Below are positions 16,911 through 25,347 of a stretch of DNA of 64,000 bases, piece after piece. Source of the stretch: Nitrospira sp. (GTDB lineage Bacteria; Nitrospirota; Nitrospiria; Nitrospirales; Nitrospiraceae). The notes below the pieces were generated by a model. It was not told the origin of the DNA. It did no database searches and was given only the letters and a program-made list of their open reading frames with translations. Both the position numbers and the translations under genes were made by a program. Each line of letters begins with the position of its first letter. Position 1 is the first letter of the stretch. Location: assembly GCA_005116745.1 (NCBI GenBank), contig SWDS01000006.1, positions 5,223-69,222 on the forward strand, written 5' to 3'.

Positions 16911-17855
16911 CTACTGATCATGATTTCGGCGAGAGTATCCTGCGTAACATGAGTAGACATGATTTGGATCGCTCATGCGACCCTGAATGTCTGCAAGGAC
17001 GAGCCTGTCAAAGACGCTCGTTGCAGCCCCAGCATTCATCTGCGAAGCAAAATCATTGATGTTGCGACCCACGGTATCGTCGAGGCTTCGCAAACTGTTC
17101 GAGAATTCTAATTCCGAACGGCTGCCTTCATCGGATCCACGGATATCTTGTCGCATATGATGCACCATCGAGCTCACTGCTATAGCCAAATCATGTGGTG
17201 AGAGGTTAGCGAGTGCCGGTAATTGTTGGCGAGCACGGAAATCATAGTGGCTATCTTGAACGTGAGGCGACTGTTGAAGGAATTTATTGCAAGCGCACGT
17301 CATTCTACGGACAGGCCCTGGTGGAGCGCCTCCCATCAACGCTTTCACGCACCGCGCAAAACTTGTTTCCGATGCTACGGGTAAGGGGGGCGCTACCAAG
17401 AACGTAAAATCTACGCGACGATTCGCCATACGCTCATTCTCAGTGGCTGGCGTCGAAAATTGAGAATGGGCCGTCCCAAGACCCACGGAACTATAATGCA
17501 CAGATTGAAGGCGGGAGACCGGCAACCCCACATTTGCCGATTCTTCTTTGACAAGATCTTCTAGCGCAGCTTGTGCACCTAAGGCTCGCTTACGGCTTAC
17601 ATCAATCTCGAAGTCTCGACCTTTAGCATCGAAATCGGCATGACCGATCACGGATACACTCACGTCAGCGCCCGTGACCAATGCCCCTGTAATGCCTTTT
17701 GCCACTCTACGTAACTCTTCTCGTTGTGCCGGTTTCAATTTAATGCCATATCTTGGGTAATCATCTATGGTTAGAAAGAGCACGTTTTGGCCGTATGCTG
17801 GAGTAAGCGTAAATGTTGCTAGAAGCACGAATACCAATCGACGTGTTACGTCCAT
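16911..17855 (-). CDS. OmpA-like domain protein, secreted
   Basis: The 314-residue protein has a signal peptide (ending AYG). Residues 25-155 resemble the OmpA C-terminal peptidoglycan-binding fold, with VIGHADFDAKG, SRKRALGAQAAL and MANRRVDFTF. The second half (about 160-314) is helical and unfamiliar, and contains CVKALMGG and RMTCACNKFL. AGGGAAG precedes the ATG. It lies in tandem with the lectin and small secreted genes on the same strand, so joint expression is possible. A cell-wall anchoring role is inferred from the domain only. Confidence 0.75.
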   Translation of the reverse strand: MDVTRRLVFVLLATFTLTPAYGQNVLFLTIDDYPRYGIKLKPAQREELRRVAKGITGALVTGADVSVSVIGHADFDAKGRDFEIDVSRKRALGAQAALEDLVKEESANVGLPVSRLQSVHYSSVGLGTAHSQFSTPATENERMANRRVDFTFLVAPPLPVASETSFARCVKALMGGAPPGPVRRMTCACNKFLQQSPHVQDSHYDFRARQQLPALANLSPHDLAIAVSSMVHHMRQDIRGSDEGSRSELEFSNSLRSLDDTVGRNINDFASQMNAGAATSVFDRLVLADIQGRMSDPNHVYSCYAGYSRRNHDQ

Positions 17856-17949
17856 GGTCTTCCCTATTGCTCAGTCAACCGATTCGCCTTATGCATTGGG
17901 CGCGACAGGCTAATAGTGCTGCAAACTATAAGTCTGGAGCATAGGTTGC

Positions 17950-18420
17950 CTACCTCACCCCACGTCCCGGTACTACGATGGGGATCCTCGCAGTCTCTTC
18001 TACTTCTGTGTGCGGCATATGTTTATGGAATATGGCTTCCAACTGCTCGCGGTACTGCCGTTCAAGCTCATCGTATCGCTCCCCACGGATACCTGGTTCT
18101 ATTGTAGGCAAGGTCTCAAACTGTTTCCTGAACTGGGCAGACAGCGACATGTTGGCTTTCTGCCCCTGTTTCCAACCATCAATGAAAGCGTCTGCGCGAT
18201 CTTTGCTTAGCACCACTGACCTTTCTGGCTTGGAATTGGGCCTACTGTAACCGGCAACAAAGCCTTCTTTCCGGTAATCGTCAGTGGTTTCTGGTGATTT
18301 GTCCCAAAATTGATCAATTGATAATCCCGGCAGCTTCTCAGCGAACAGATCGCCTTCACAACTGAGAAATATTGCCATATAGAATACGAGTGATAGCCGA
18401 TGCGCTCGACGTGTTCCCAT
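17950..18420 (-). CDS. Small exported protein of unknown function
   Basis: The 156-residue product has an N-terminal hydrophobic stretch (LSLVFYMAIFLSC) that could be a signal peptide or, via the cysteine, a lipoprotein signal. A charged, mostly helical body follows with YDELERQYREQLEAIFHKH near the C-terminus. I do not recognise the family. AGGAAGG precedes the ATG. It is the first gene of a same-strand run with the OmpA-like gene (94-bp gap) and may be functionally linked to it. Confidence 0.55.
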   Translation of the reverse strand: MGTRRAHRLSLVFYMAIFLSCEGDLFAEKLPGLSIDQFWDKSPETTDDYRKEGFVAGYSRPNSKPERSVVLSKDRADAFIDGWKQGQKANMSLSAQFRKQFETLPTIEPGIRGERYDELERQYREQLEAIFHKHMPHTEVEETARIPIVVPGRGVR

Positions 18421-18802
18421 ATGTGTTTCCTTCCTAAGAGAATGGTTAGTATTGCCGTAGTTTAGTCAATGCGGCGAGGCAGCGGCTGATCCGTCAGCGC
18501 ACCTATCCCTTGTAACCTTTTGTAAGGTCATCTCCTCTCCTGCTTCTTGATGCCCCAGACGCCTTTCGAATCGACTACATATGTCAAAACGATTTATTTC
18601 AGAGAACGTTCATACTTGTTTGTCATCACGTGGCCAGCGTACCAGCGTGGACGTTACAGATGCGTGACGGATTGAAAGATTTATCCTGGATTAGGGGAGG
18701 GTGTACCGACATTCCCGCAGTACTCGACGGGGGATCAAGGGATGAATGCTTTAACCTCACCTGCCGGAAAGGTTTCCGAGCGAGGACGAGAACTCGGCAA
18801 GC
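18421..18802. other. About 380 bp without a recognisable gene
   Basis: The stretch lies between the small secreted gene and the 3' end of the large regulator. I see no coding pattern, tRNA or strong hairpin. AT-rich sequence near 18585-18610 could hold a promoter for the minus-strand secreted genes. Confidence 0.3.
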
Positions 18803-21800
18803 TCAGTTTTTAGACAATGCCTGATAGAGAGCTTGGGTTTCTTGCGTGGGATTCATGCCCAAGCGAGATCGGAGGGATTGACCGAATCGCTGGTAGATGG
18901 CCACCGCTTCAGCACGTCGGCCAAGCCGAGCATATATAATCATGATCCGGCGACAGAAGGTTTCAGCCACTGGTTCTAATTCAAAAGCCCGATGATAGCA
19001 ATCGACGGCGCTCGTCAAGTCGCCATTCTGCTCGAAGGTTCCGCCAAGCCGTTCTGCCAGGCTCATATAATGCGCGCGTAACCGTTCGCGAAAGGTCAAG
19101 GCCCAGGGCACCGAGTCACCCTGAAGGAAATGGCCTTTATACAGGCTCATCGCACGTTCCAACGACGCTCGATCAGCCGTTCCAACCTGCGTTACAGCGT
19201 GTTCGAAGGCCAAACAATCGACCCAGATGTAGCCAGGGTCTAAAGATACCTGCCGGTCCTCGAGCCGAACCGCTTGCTCATGTTGCAAGAGTTTGCGCAA
19301 GCGATGCAGCGTCGTCCTAAGAGCCTGTGCCGCGGTATCGCCATCGGCTTCTGGCCACAGGGCATCGGTCAGACGGTCCTGATGCACGGCTTGTCCTCCA
19401 AAGGCACACAAGCATTGAAGCAATTCAAGCGGCTTGCGTTGAGACTTTCCCGAAGAGTGGAGCGGCTTGTCGTCGCACAGCACTTCGAATCGTCCCAGTG
19501 TGTACACCTTGACAGGCCACGGCCAGGTTTCTATGCCAGGCGATTCACCAGTAATATTACGACGCCGAATGACACTTTTGACGTATACGACTTCGATTTC
19601 GGACTGGAGTGCTTGTGAAAGCAGACGCACCATGACATGCGGGCGCCACCATGGATCCAGAACGAGGTAATCGTTTTGCCGCGCAATCTGCAGCCCCTCG
19701 CGCAATGGTGTCAGTGCCTTGTGTTTTTCGCCTTGTTTGAGCCATGAGTACGCTTCCACGAGCAGGCCTTGATGTTCTATCAGTGAACTTCTCATCGTGC
19801 GGGCATAATGAATTGCCTTCTCAAGGTGGCAGCGAGCTTTTTCCACATCGCCGGACTCAATCAAGATCTGAGCCAAGCCTACGCGGTTGATCGCTATTAA
19901 AAATGGTCTCCCTAGCGCTTTGTGCCCCTCCATTGCCTCTGATGCGTTGGCAAGGGCACTTGGTAAATCATTTTGGAGTAATGCAATGCCGGCTCTGAGA
20001 AAACAGAACTGTGCAATCGCATGCTTAAGCTGAAAGTTGTTGGATGCTTCCGCCTTATCCAGATATGCTTGCGCCATTCTTGAGTCCCCACCAGCCAGTG
20101 CGCTATAGGTGTTGAGCCCGTACAACATGCAATCCAAAAGCGGCATTCCGGCTTGTTGCGCGATCTGGAGTCCTTCGCGAAACTTTTCCTCGGCAAGCAG
20201 ATGGGATGCTGTGTTCCAGGCATAATTTCCCTCCGTCACCCGCCAGAGGACGAGCAATATCGGTGGCATGGGCCCAGTCCCTAACAATGGATTCATTTCG
20301 GCCATGATCCGCCGTGCTTTGCAGAAATCGCCACGCCATAAAATAAGTTGCAAAAACGTATAGGCGACTCCAATTCGACTTAGCGGATCGGCGGCGGATC
20401 GCAGAAAATCCTCAGCTCGCTTTTCCAGGGAGACAAGCAGTGGATGATGTGGCGCCGCATACATCAGCCCTTGGAGGCTGCCCAGTACCTTCCCCTCGGT
20501 TTGGATCGATAGAAGTCCTTCATGGCGAGCCAGGAGCTGTTGGAGCTTTTCCGCCCATGCTAGCACTGGTGTCATCTCAGCCTCTGCGTAGAAATAAGCT
20601 TCCATGATCGCCCCACACGTAAGGAACAATCCCGTACTATCGTCCCCGATCTCAAACTCGCCGTAGGCCAACTCAAGGTCTGTTTTCGCTGCGCGCGGGT
20701 CGAAATTCATACGGCTGAGGCCTCGCCAGTAGAGCAACCAGGGCGCACACTGCACCACCGGGAGAGGGCACATGGCAATTAGCCCACCAAGGGCCTGATG
20801 CCGACCCTGAGCGATCAAGGCGGCGGCGTGGTCGCAGATCAGCCGGGTGAGCTCGCCCCATTCTTCCGCTTCGGCAAGCAGGGTGGCAGCGGCTTCCGTT
20901 TGGCCATTTTGCGCGGCGAGGTCCGCTCCCAGACGTCTGATTGCACATAGTTGCGACAGGGACCAACAGTGGCGAGCTCGCTCCAATAGGAATTCACGAA
21001 ACAAACCGTGGTACTGATACTCGATCTCCTCACCACCTCGACGGTTGATAAACAGCCGACGGCGATACAGGTCTTTAAGCAAGTCACTCGCCTGGGGATT
21101 AGCACTGATCTCCATCGCCATGCTCACCGTCATCTGCGGCAGAATAGCAGTGCGCATCAGAAATTCTCGCAACTCCACGGTCGCTTGATCGAACATCTGT
21201 CCGGCAAAGTAGTTGAACACGGATTCCATAGTTTCGGACTGGGTAGAATGGTTGATCAGCCTCGTTCGCTTGAATCGATCCAGCATGAGCATCAATCCGG
21301 CAACCCACCCATTAGTTTGATTATGTAGTGAATGAAGCAGTTTCTCGTCACTAGGCCCCTTAACGGCGCCGGCGATAGCGGTCGTTTCTTCAAGCGTTAA
21401 GCGCAGCTCGTCCCAACTAATGTGCCCAACGAAGTTGTTAGCGAGAATCCGTGCATACTGAGGCGGCGGTGGGATGTGGCTGATGACGATGAGGTCGATT
21501 CCGGTAGGAAGCTCTAGCACTGCTCCTTGGATGACGCTGTGAAAAGGAGACTCTGAGTTGACTTCTTGGTAGTTGTCTAGAACCAGTGTTGTAGTTGTTC
21601 GCAGGCCGGTAAAGAGTTCGCGGAAGAAGCGCCTTGTGAATCCTGAGAGGTCGGACGCAAACTCAGGCGTCAAAACCGGCAACTGTAGGCGCTTTCTGCC
21701 TGCCGCCGTGCGACCAGCCAGCGCTAGATAGTGAAAAAATGTTGCAGGATCGGCATCACCACCGTCAACCTGATACCAAATACCCGGCAGCTTGCGCGTT

Positions 21801-21973
21801 TCAAGATAGCTCGCTGTCAGCGCGGTCTTTCCTGCGCCTGGTGGGCCGGCAATCCATACGACCGAACGGTTACGGCGCTCTTCATCTAACAGCCCAAATA
21901 ATCGGTCACGAGGAACGACACCGAAGAGTTTCGGGCGGGTCAGCTTCGCAAGGGTTGTCGGTTGTCTTGGCAT
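18803..21973 (-). CDS. MalT-like ATPase/TPR regulator with a C-terminal BTAD-type DNA-binding region
   Basis: The 1056-residue protein has a P-loop near residues 42-50 (AGPPGAGKT) in an N-terminal STAND-type ATPase region. A long helical TPR-like middle follows (about 330-800). A winged-helix domain (about 825-920) contains YTLGRFEVLCDDKPLHSSGK, and the bacterial transcriptional activator domain runs to the end (WPEADGDTAAQALRTTLHRL, then further TPRs). Such proteins couple nucleotide and inducer binding to activation. An inverted repeat touches its start codon. No downstream operon shares its strand closely, and the secreted genes at 15-18 kb are candidate targets. Confidence 0.85.
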   Translation of the reverse strand: MPRQPTTLAKLTRPKLFGVVPRDRLFGLLDEERRNRSVVWIAGPPGAGKTALTASYLETRKLPGIWYQVDGGDADPATFFHYLALAGRTAAGRKRLQLPVLTPEFASDLSGFTRRFFRELFTGLRTTTTLVLDNYQEVNSESPFHSVIQGAVLELPTGIDLIVISHIPPPPQYARILANNFVGHISWDELRLTLEETTAIAGAVKGPSDEKLLHSLHNQTNGWVAGLMLMLDRFKRTRLINHSTQSETMESVFNYFAGQMFDQATVELREFLMRTAILPQMTVSMAMEISANPQASDLLKDLYRRRLFINRRGGEEIEYQYHGLFREFLLERARHCWSLSQLCAIRRLGADLAAQNGQTEAAATLLAEAEEWGELTRLICDHAAALIAQGRHQALGGLIAMCPLPVVQCAPWLLYWRGLSRMNFDPRAAKTDLELAYGEFEIGDDSTGLFLTCGAIMEAYFYAEAEMTPVLAWAEKLQQLLARHEGLLSIQTEGKVLGSLQGLMYAAPHHPLLVSLEKRAEDFLRSAADPLSRIGVAYTFLQLILWRGDFCKARRIMAEMNPLLGTGPMPPILLVLWRVTEGNYAWNTASHLLAEEKFREGLQIAQQAGMPLLDCMLYGLNTYSALAGGDSRMAQAYLDKAEASNNFQLKHAIAQFCFLRAGIALLQNDLPSALANASEAMEGHKALGRPFLIAINRVGLAQILIESGDVEKARCHLEKAIHYARTMRSSLIEHQGLLVEAYSWLKQGEKHKALTPLREGLQIARQNDYLVLDPWWRPHVMVRLLSQALQSEIEVVYVKSVIRRRNITGESPGIETWPWPVKVYTLGRFEVLCDDKPLHSSGKSQRKPLELLQCLCAFGGQAVHQDRLTDALWPEADGDTAAQALRTTLHRLRKLLQHEQAVRLEDRQVSLDPGYIWVDCLAFEHAVTQVGTADRASLERAMSLYKGHFLQGDSVPWALTFRERLRAHYMSLAERLGGTFEQNGDLTSAVDCYHRAFELEPVAETFCRRIMIIYARLGRRAEAVAIYQRFGQSLRSRLGMNPTQETQALYQALSKN

Positions 21974-21996
21974 TTCCGCGTCACTTTCTGCGGAAA
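21973..21996. promoter_or_regulatory. Inverted repeat overlapping the start of the BTAD regulator
   Basis: TTTCCGC (21973-21979) and GCGGAAA (21990-21996) are complementary around a 10-nt spacer. The repeat begins at the first base of the regulator's start codon. In RNA it would fold over the ribosome-binding region; in DNA it could be an autoregulatory operator. Either role is inference. Confidence 0.35.
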
Positions 21997-22391
21997 ATTC
22001 TTGATGTCTATGAAATTAATTAGATCTCAGGCTACAGCTACCTGAGCATTAGGTGGACCGGATCGCGTTTCCTTTGCCCTGGCTTCAGCATGTCCGATCT
22101 GGTGCACAGCTCGCTGTTATCTGTGTGATGACGATGCAATGTTTTTCTCAATTTATCGCGGTCGACGTCTCCTAGGTGAGTATGTTGTACCGTTCAATTC
22201 AACTCTTATGTTCAACACTTGCCTCTTGGGTGCCCTGATAAGGCATCATTGCATTCCTAGCCTCCTACAACGCCTATTGTTACTCACTATTAGTATTTCA
22301 ATCAACATCGAACTCGCGTAAGGTGCCTCGCTTCCATTCGAGACCCCCAGTGCATTCCACTTCACGCAGCGTGTTCGGAACTGGCAGGACT
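21997..22391. other. About 395 bp without a recognisable gene
   Basis: No coding pattern, RNA gene or strong hairpin is visible. The segment leads on its right side into a relic of an RND transporter gene. The lower-GC stretch at 22140-22320 may include the regulator's promoter. Confidence 0.3.
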
Positions 22392-22545
22392 GTCGCGAAG
22401 CAGGACGGGACACCCATATTCATGAAATCCCAAGAGGATTTGTCCGCCGGTGCAAGAGATCCGTGGTTTACGAAGCCAACGTGAGGATCGTCGAAGTGCG
22501 GCCCGGCGCCGCCTGTCCAATCAGTTCTGGGGTGCTGGAGAAACC
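22392..22545 (+). pseudogene. Decayed fragment of an RND efflux permease gene
   Basis: The plus strand aligns by eye with the intact RND permease gene at about 28650-28800. Matching blocks include TCGCGAAGCAGGAC, TCATGAAATC, CCGCCGGTGCAAGAGATC, ATCGTCGAAGTGC and GCCGCCTGTCCAATCAGT. Single-base gaps break the frame. A readable piece is YEANVRIVEVRPGAA, against YGANVKIVEVPPGPP in the intact protein. Roughly three quarters of positions agree. The fragment is isolated and cannot encode a pump. Confidence 0.75.
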
Positions 22546-22604
22546 AGGGAATGGCGTCCCTCATCGCGAGCAGATGGGATGCCTCGATCGAGACCATCAA
22601 AAAG

Positions 22605-23879
22605 CTATGGAGTCTTTGCGCAGCGAAACCCGTAGCCGAATTGCCGACCAGATGGATCGGCATTGAAACGGAACGAGGAACGCAGAGACTCCTGAACATA
22701 CAGCCAGTTACCGCCCCGTACGACTTTAGACTTGCCCGTTGTCGGTCCTTGAGGATTCTTCGTTGGGCTCTTTCTGTAATAGTCATGGTCATACCAGTCG
22801 TTGACCCATTCCCAGACATTTCCGGCCATGTCGTAGATACCGTAGGGGCTCTTGCCTAATTCGAACATCCCCACCGGAACTAAGGCCATATGATAAGCCC
22901 ATTCCTTCTTGCCGAAATTGGCGTGAAGCCTGGTGGGTGGCTCGTTGCCCCAGGGATAGAGGCGGCCATCCGTTCCTCGTGCCGCCTTTTCCCACTCGGC
23001 TTCGGTCGGCAGACGCTTGCCGGCCCATTTGCAGTACGTGGCTGCATCCGACCAGCTGACGTTCACGACTGGCCGCTTCTGATGTTGGGGCTGGTGCATG
23101 ATGTCCCATTCCGGTGGTGCCTCCACGTCCGTCGCCTCCAAATACTTGGCATACTGTCCCACCGTTACCGCATACTTGTCCATGGAGAAGGCGTTGAGGT
23201 AGACGCGATGCACGGGCTTTTCGTCCGCTTTCAGGGTACTCCCCATCGTGAATTCCCCTGCTGGCACCAGCGCCATCGGTACGCTGCGGGGATCGGTTGG
23301 GAACGCCTCTCCTGCTGACCTGTCTGGTTTCAGACTATCCGGCGAGGTAGTCGACCGTCGCCCAGGGAATTTCGCTTGTAATTGTTGATAGACGGCCTGT
23401 TGCTCGTTATTGAGGCCCAGCTCATGAGCGCCGTCCAGGGCCTCCTCCGCCTGCTTCCTCTTGTCGGGCTGAGCCTGCCCACCGGCCAGCAGACTCTTCG
23501 CTTTCTCCAGCAAGCGCCACGCTGTCACTTCCTCCAGCGACTGCCACACCTTCATTTTACTTAACCGTGGTTCCCTCGTCCCCGTGATCCTGGATTTCGC
23601 ATCCAGATGTAACGCGGTCTCGTAATGTTCTTCCGCGCAGTCCCAGGCTGCTAATCCCCGGCAGGCCTCAGCCAGGTTGAAATGAGCCTGCACATGAGAC
23701 GAATTCTTGATGAGCCCTGCCTCCAACGTCGCGCGCGCTTCGGCATACTGTTTGTTCTTTAGGAGATTTTCCCCTTTGGCGAAGTCCTGCTCACCAGTCT
23801 CGGCCGCCGGCGCCGCCATGGAGTTGGCGGTCATGTTCAAACATATGACAAAACCCAGCACCCCTAGCGTCTGTCTCAT
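22605..23879 (-). CDS. TPR plus SUMF1/FGE-fold secreted protein
   Basis: The 424-residue product has a signal peptide (MRQTLGVLGFVICLN, cleavage near MAA). TPR-like repeats (about 28-100) and a linker precede a formylglycine-generating-enzyme-like domain (about 200-424) marked by VPAGEFTMGS, KRLPTEAEWEKAARG, YPWGN, GIYDMAGNVWEWVNDWYD and VVRGGNW. The cysteine pair that catalytic FGE uses near RGGSW is replaced (NWLYVQESLR), so sulfatase activation is unlikely. AGGAGGG lies 8 nt before the ATG at 23879. The fold is also used for sugar, haem or protein binding, and the role here is open. Confidence 0.8.
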   Translation of the reverse strand: MRQTLGVLGFVICLNMTANSMAAPAAETGEQDFAKGENLLKNKQYAEARATLEAGLIKNSSHVQAHFNLAEACRGLAAWDCAEEHYETALHLDAKSRITGTREPRLSKMKVWQSLEEVTAWRLLEKAKSLLAGGQAQPDKRKQAEEALDGAHELGLNNEQQAVYQQLQAKFPGRRSTTSPDSLKPDRSAGEAFPTDPRSVPMALVPAGEFTMGSTLKADEKPVHRVYLNAFSMDKYAVTVGQYAKYLEATDVEAPPEWDIMHQPQHQKRPVVNVSWSDAATYCKWAGKRLPTEAEWEKAARGTDGRLYPWGNEPPTRLHANFGKKEWAYHMALVPVGMFELGKSPYGIYDMAGNVWEWVNDWYDHDYYRKSPTKNPQGPTTGKSKVVRGGNWLYVQESLRSSFRFNADPSGRQFGYGFRCAKTP

Positions 23880-23926
23880 CAACGCGTCCCTCCTACTTGT
23901 GACTGCTTTATGGCAGTGGGCCTTGC

Positions 23927-24181
23927 CTATTGGTACAGAGCACCGACCGTCGTCGTGAATACAGCCTTCATGGTCGGAAAGATACCATAACGTGACCTAA
24001 GCATAAAGAAGACTGAGCGAACGACCACATTTTGCAGGTTGATGGTTGATGAATGTGGGTTCGCTATAGGGCTTCGGCGAGTATAGAGAGTCTCTCCCGG
24101 TTGGTCTGCAGCATGAAGGGAACCAATCACCCTGAGACGGAACACCATGCCGGCTATGAGAGCCTTATCTCTGTTCCTCAT
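23927..24181 (-). pseudogene. Possible truncated cytochrome-c-type gene start
   Basis: On the minus strand GGAGGAGG lies 10 nt before an ATG at 24181. It opens an 84-codon frame beginning MRNRDKALIAGMVFRLRVIG, then SLHAADQPGETLYTRR. This resembles the signal peptide and first helix of small c-type cytochromes, but the expected CxxCH never comes and the remainder looks random. I read it as the 5' stub of a lost cytochrome gene. A short unrelated secreted peptide is the alternative. Confidence 0.35.
24017..24064. repeat. Imperfect inverted repeat inside the cytochrome-like stub
   Basis: GCGAAC-GA-CCACATT (24017-24031) pairs with AATGTGG-GTTCGC (24052-24064), giving 13 pairs with a 2-nt bulge and a 20-nt loop. 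Its position where the stub loses its cytochrome character suggests a small mobile or repetitive element, or the end of a deletion. No second copy was noticed in this window. Confidence 0.4.
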
Positions 24182-24450
24182 ATCTGGCCTTCCTCCTCCA
24201 AACTCAGACTGTCGCCTTCTGGGACAAAGGTTCGGCGGCTCCTGTCGCAAAGGGCGACTCTTGTCGATCATTGCTGGTATCGTTCTGCGGAACTGGTCAA
24301 TTTCAAAGGCTGAATGTTAGGTGCTCTTGACCCACCCCACGGTTCCCTCCTTGCAATCTACACGAACTGACTGGTCGAAGAGCTGGCTTAATTGTGTAGA
24401 GAGATGGCGGGTATTGCTCCGACAATGAGCAGAAAGGCAAAGCAACAGAC

Positions 24451-24918
24451 ATGAAATCGCGCTGGTGCATGGTGGCCGTTGTTCTCTGGATCATGACCAT
24501 CGCTGTTCTGGGATGGTTCTTTGTTAAGGGTTTGACGGCGAAGGGAAGCGACGGCCGCACGGAAATACTGCTGGCAGCCGCTGAACGCGATCACATCCTT
24601 GCGGAAATGCGACACCTTTTGAAAGCCGTGGACGGCGTCGTCAGGGAACTGGGAGAGCCGAAGCCTGATCTGAAGCAAATGGAAGCAGCGGCCAGGGCCG
24701 TCGGAATGCACATGGCTGCGGATACGGAGCCGGCCATCATGGCCAAGCTGCCGCTGCCGTTTAAGCAGATGGGCATGTCGATCCACAAAGACATGGATGC
24801 GTTGGCCGATGCAATTATACAGAATGAGACACCCCAACAGATTTTACAACGGCTGTCGAGCATGATGGCCCGCTGTACGACCTGTCATGACATGTATAGA
24901 TTCAAAGCGAGCGAGTAG
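24451..24918 (+). CDS. Cytochrome c'-like membrane-anchored monohaem protein
   Basis: The 155-residue protein has an N-terminal transmembrane or signal segment (about 5-28) and a helical body. Its single haem motif, CTTCHDMYR, is close to the C-terminus, which is the arrangement of cytochrome c'/c556-type four-helix proteins. The likely location is the periplasmic face. No adjacent oxidoreductase shares an operon, since the next gene is 170 bp away and encodes a two-helix membrane protein. Partner and ligand (electron, NO or metal) are unknown. Confidence 0.7.
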   Translation: MKSRWCMVAVVLWIMTIAVLGWFFVKGLTAKGSDGRTEILLAAAERDHILAEMRHLLKAVDGVVRELGEPKPDLKQMEAAARAVGMHMAADTEPAIMAKLPLPFKQMGMSIHKDMDALADAIIQNETPQQILQRLSSMMARCTTCHDMYRFKASE

Positions 24919-25088
24919 CTGTCAACGATGGACAACCAGGAAGAGAGGAGAAGAGCCAAAATTTTGAGAAGGCGACTCTCGATGCAATCACAATGGGGAA
25001 GCGAGAAGTCATTGGGTTAAGGCCCCTCCCAGCCTGAATCCTTTCCTCAACCGGTGCCTCACATAGGCGAGAGGAAAGGAGGACGCTG

Positions 25089-25277
25089 ATGAAACTCAAC
25101 GAACGTTTACGGTTGATTGCCGGTGTCTTTGTGCTGGCCTCGGTCATTTTGGGCGCGACCGTCCACCCCTACTGGAATTATTTCGCTGCCTTTGTGGCGG
25201 TGAATCTCATCCAATCGGCCTTTACCGGCTGGTGTCCGATGATGGCCTTCCTGCGCAAGCTCGGCGTGCAAGAATAA
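25089..25277 (+). CDS. Two-helix membrane protein, DUF2892/YgaP-like
   Basis: This 62-residue protein consists of two hydrophobic helices, with GWCPMMAFLRKLG at the end, matching the DUF2892 pattern in which a GxCP motif follows the second helix. A GAAAGGAGG ribosome site precedes the ATG. Members are often linked to rhodanese-type sulfur chemistry or metal resistance. A second member lies at 50713-50931 in the redox island. The function is not established. Confidence 0.75.
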   Translation: MKLNERLRLIAGVFVLASVILGATVHPYWNYFAAFVAVNLIQSAFTGWCPMMAFLRKLGVQE

Positions 25278-25347
25278 GCGTGACTTTCTGGTGAGTTGTC
25301 TTATTCTTGAATGATGGGTACGCCGTTCCGGATCTGGTGCAATACAC

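Noticed and set aside
22298-22819. 173-codon minus-strand frame downstream of the SUMF1-like gene
   Set aside because: Part is an out-of-frame shadow of the SUMF1-like gene. The rest is antisense to the RND relic, which explains its coding-like look.
22605-23879. Sulfatase-activating formylglycine-generating enzyme
   Set aside because: The catalytic cysteine pair is missing and no sulfatase gene is nearby.
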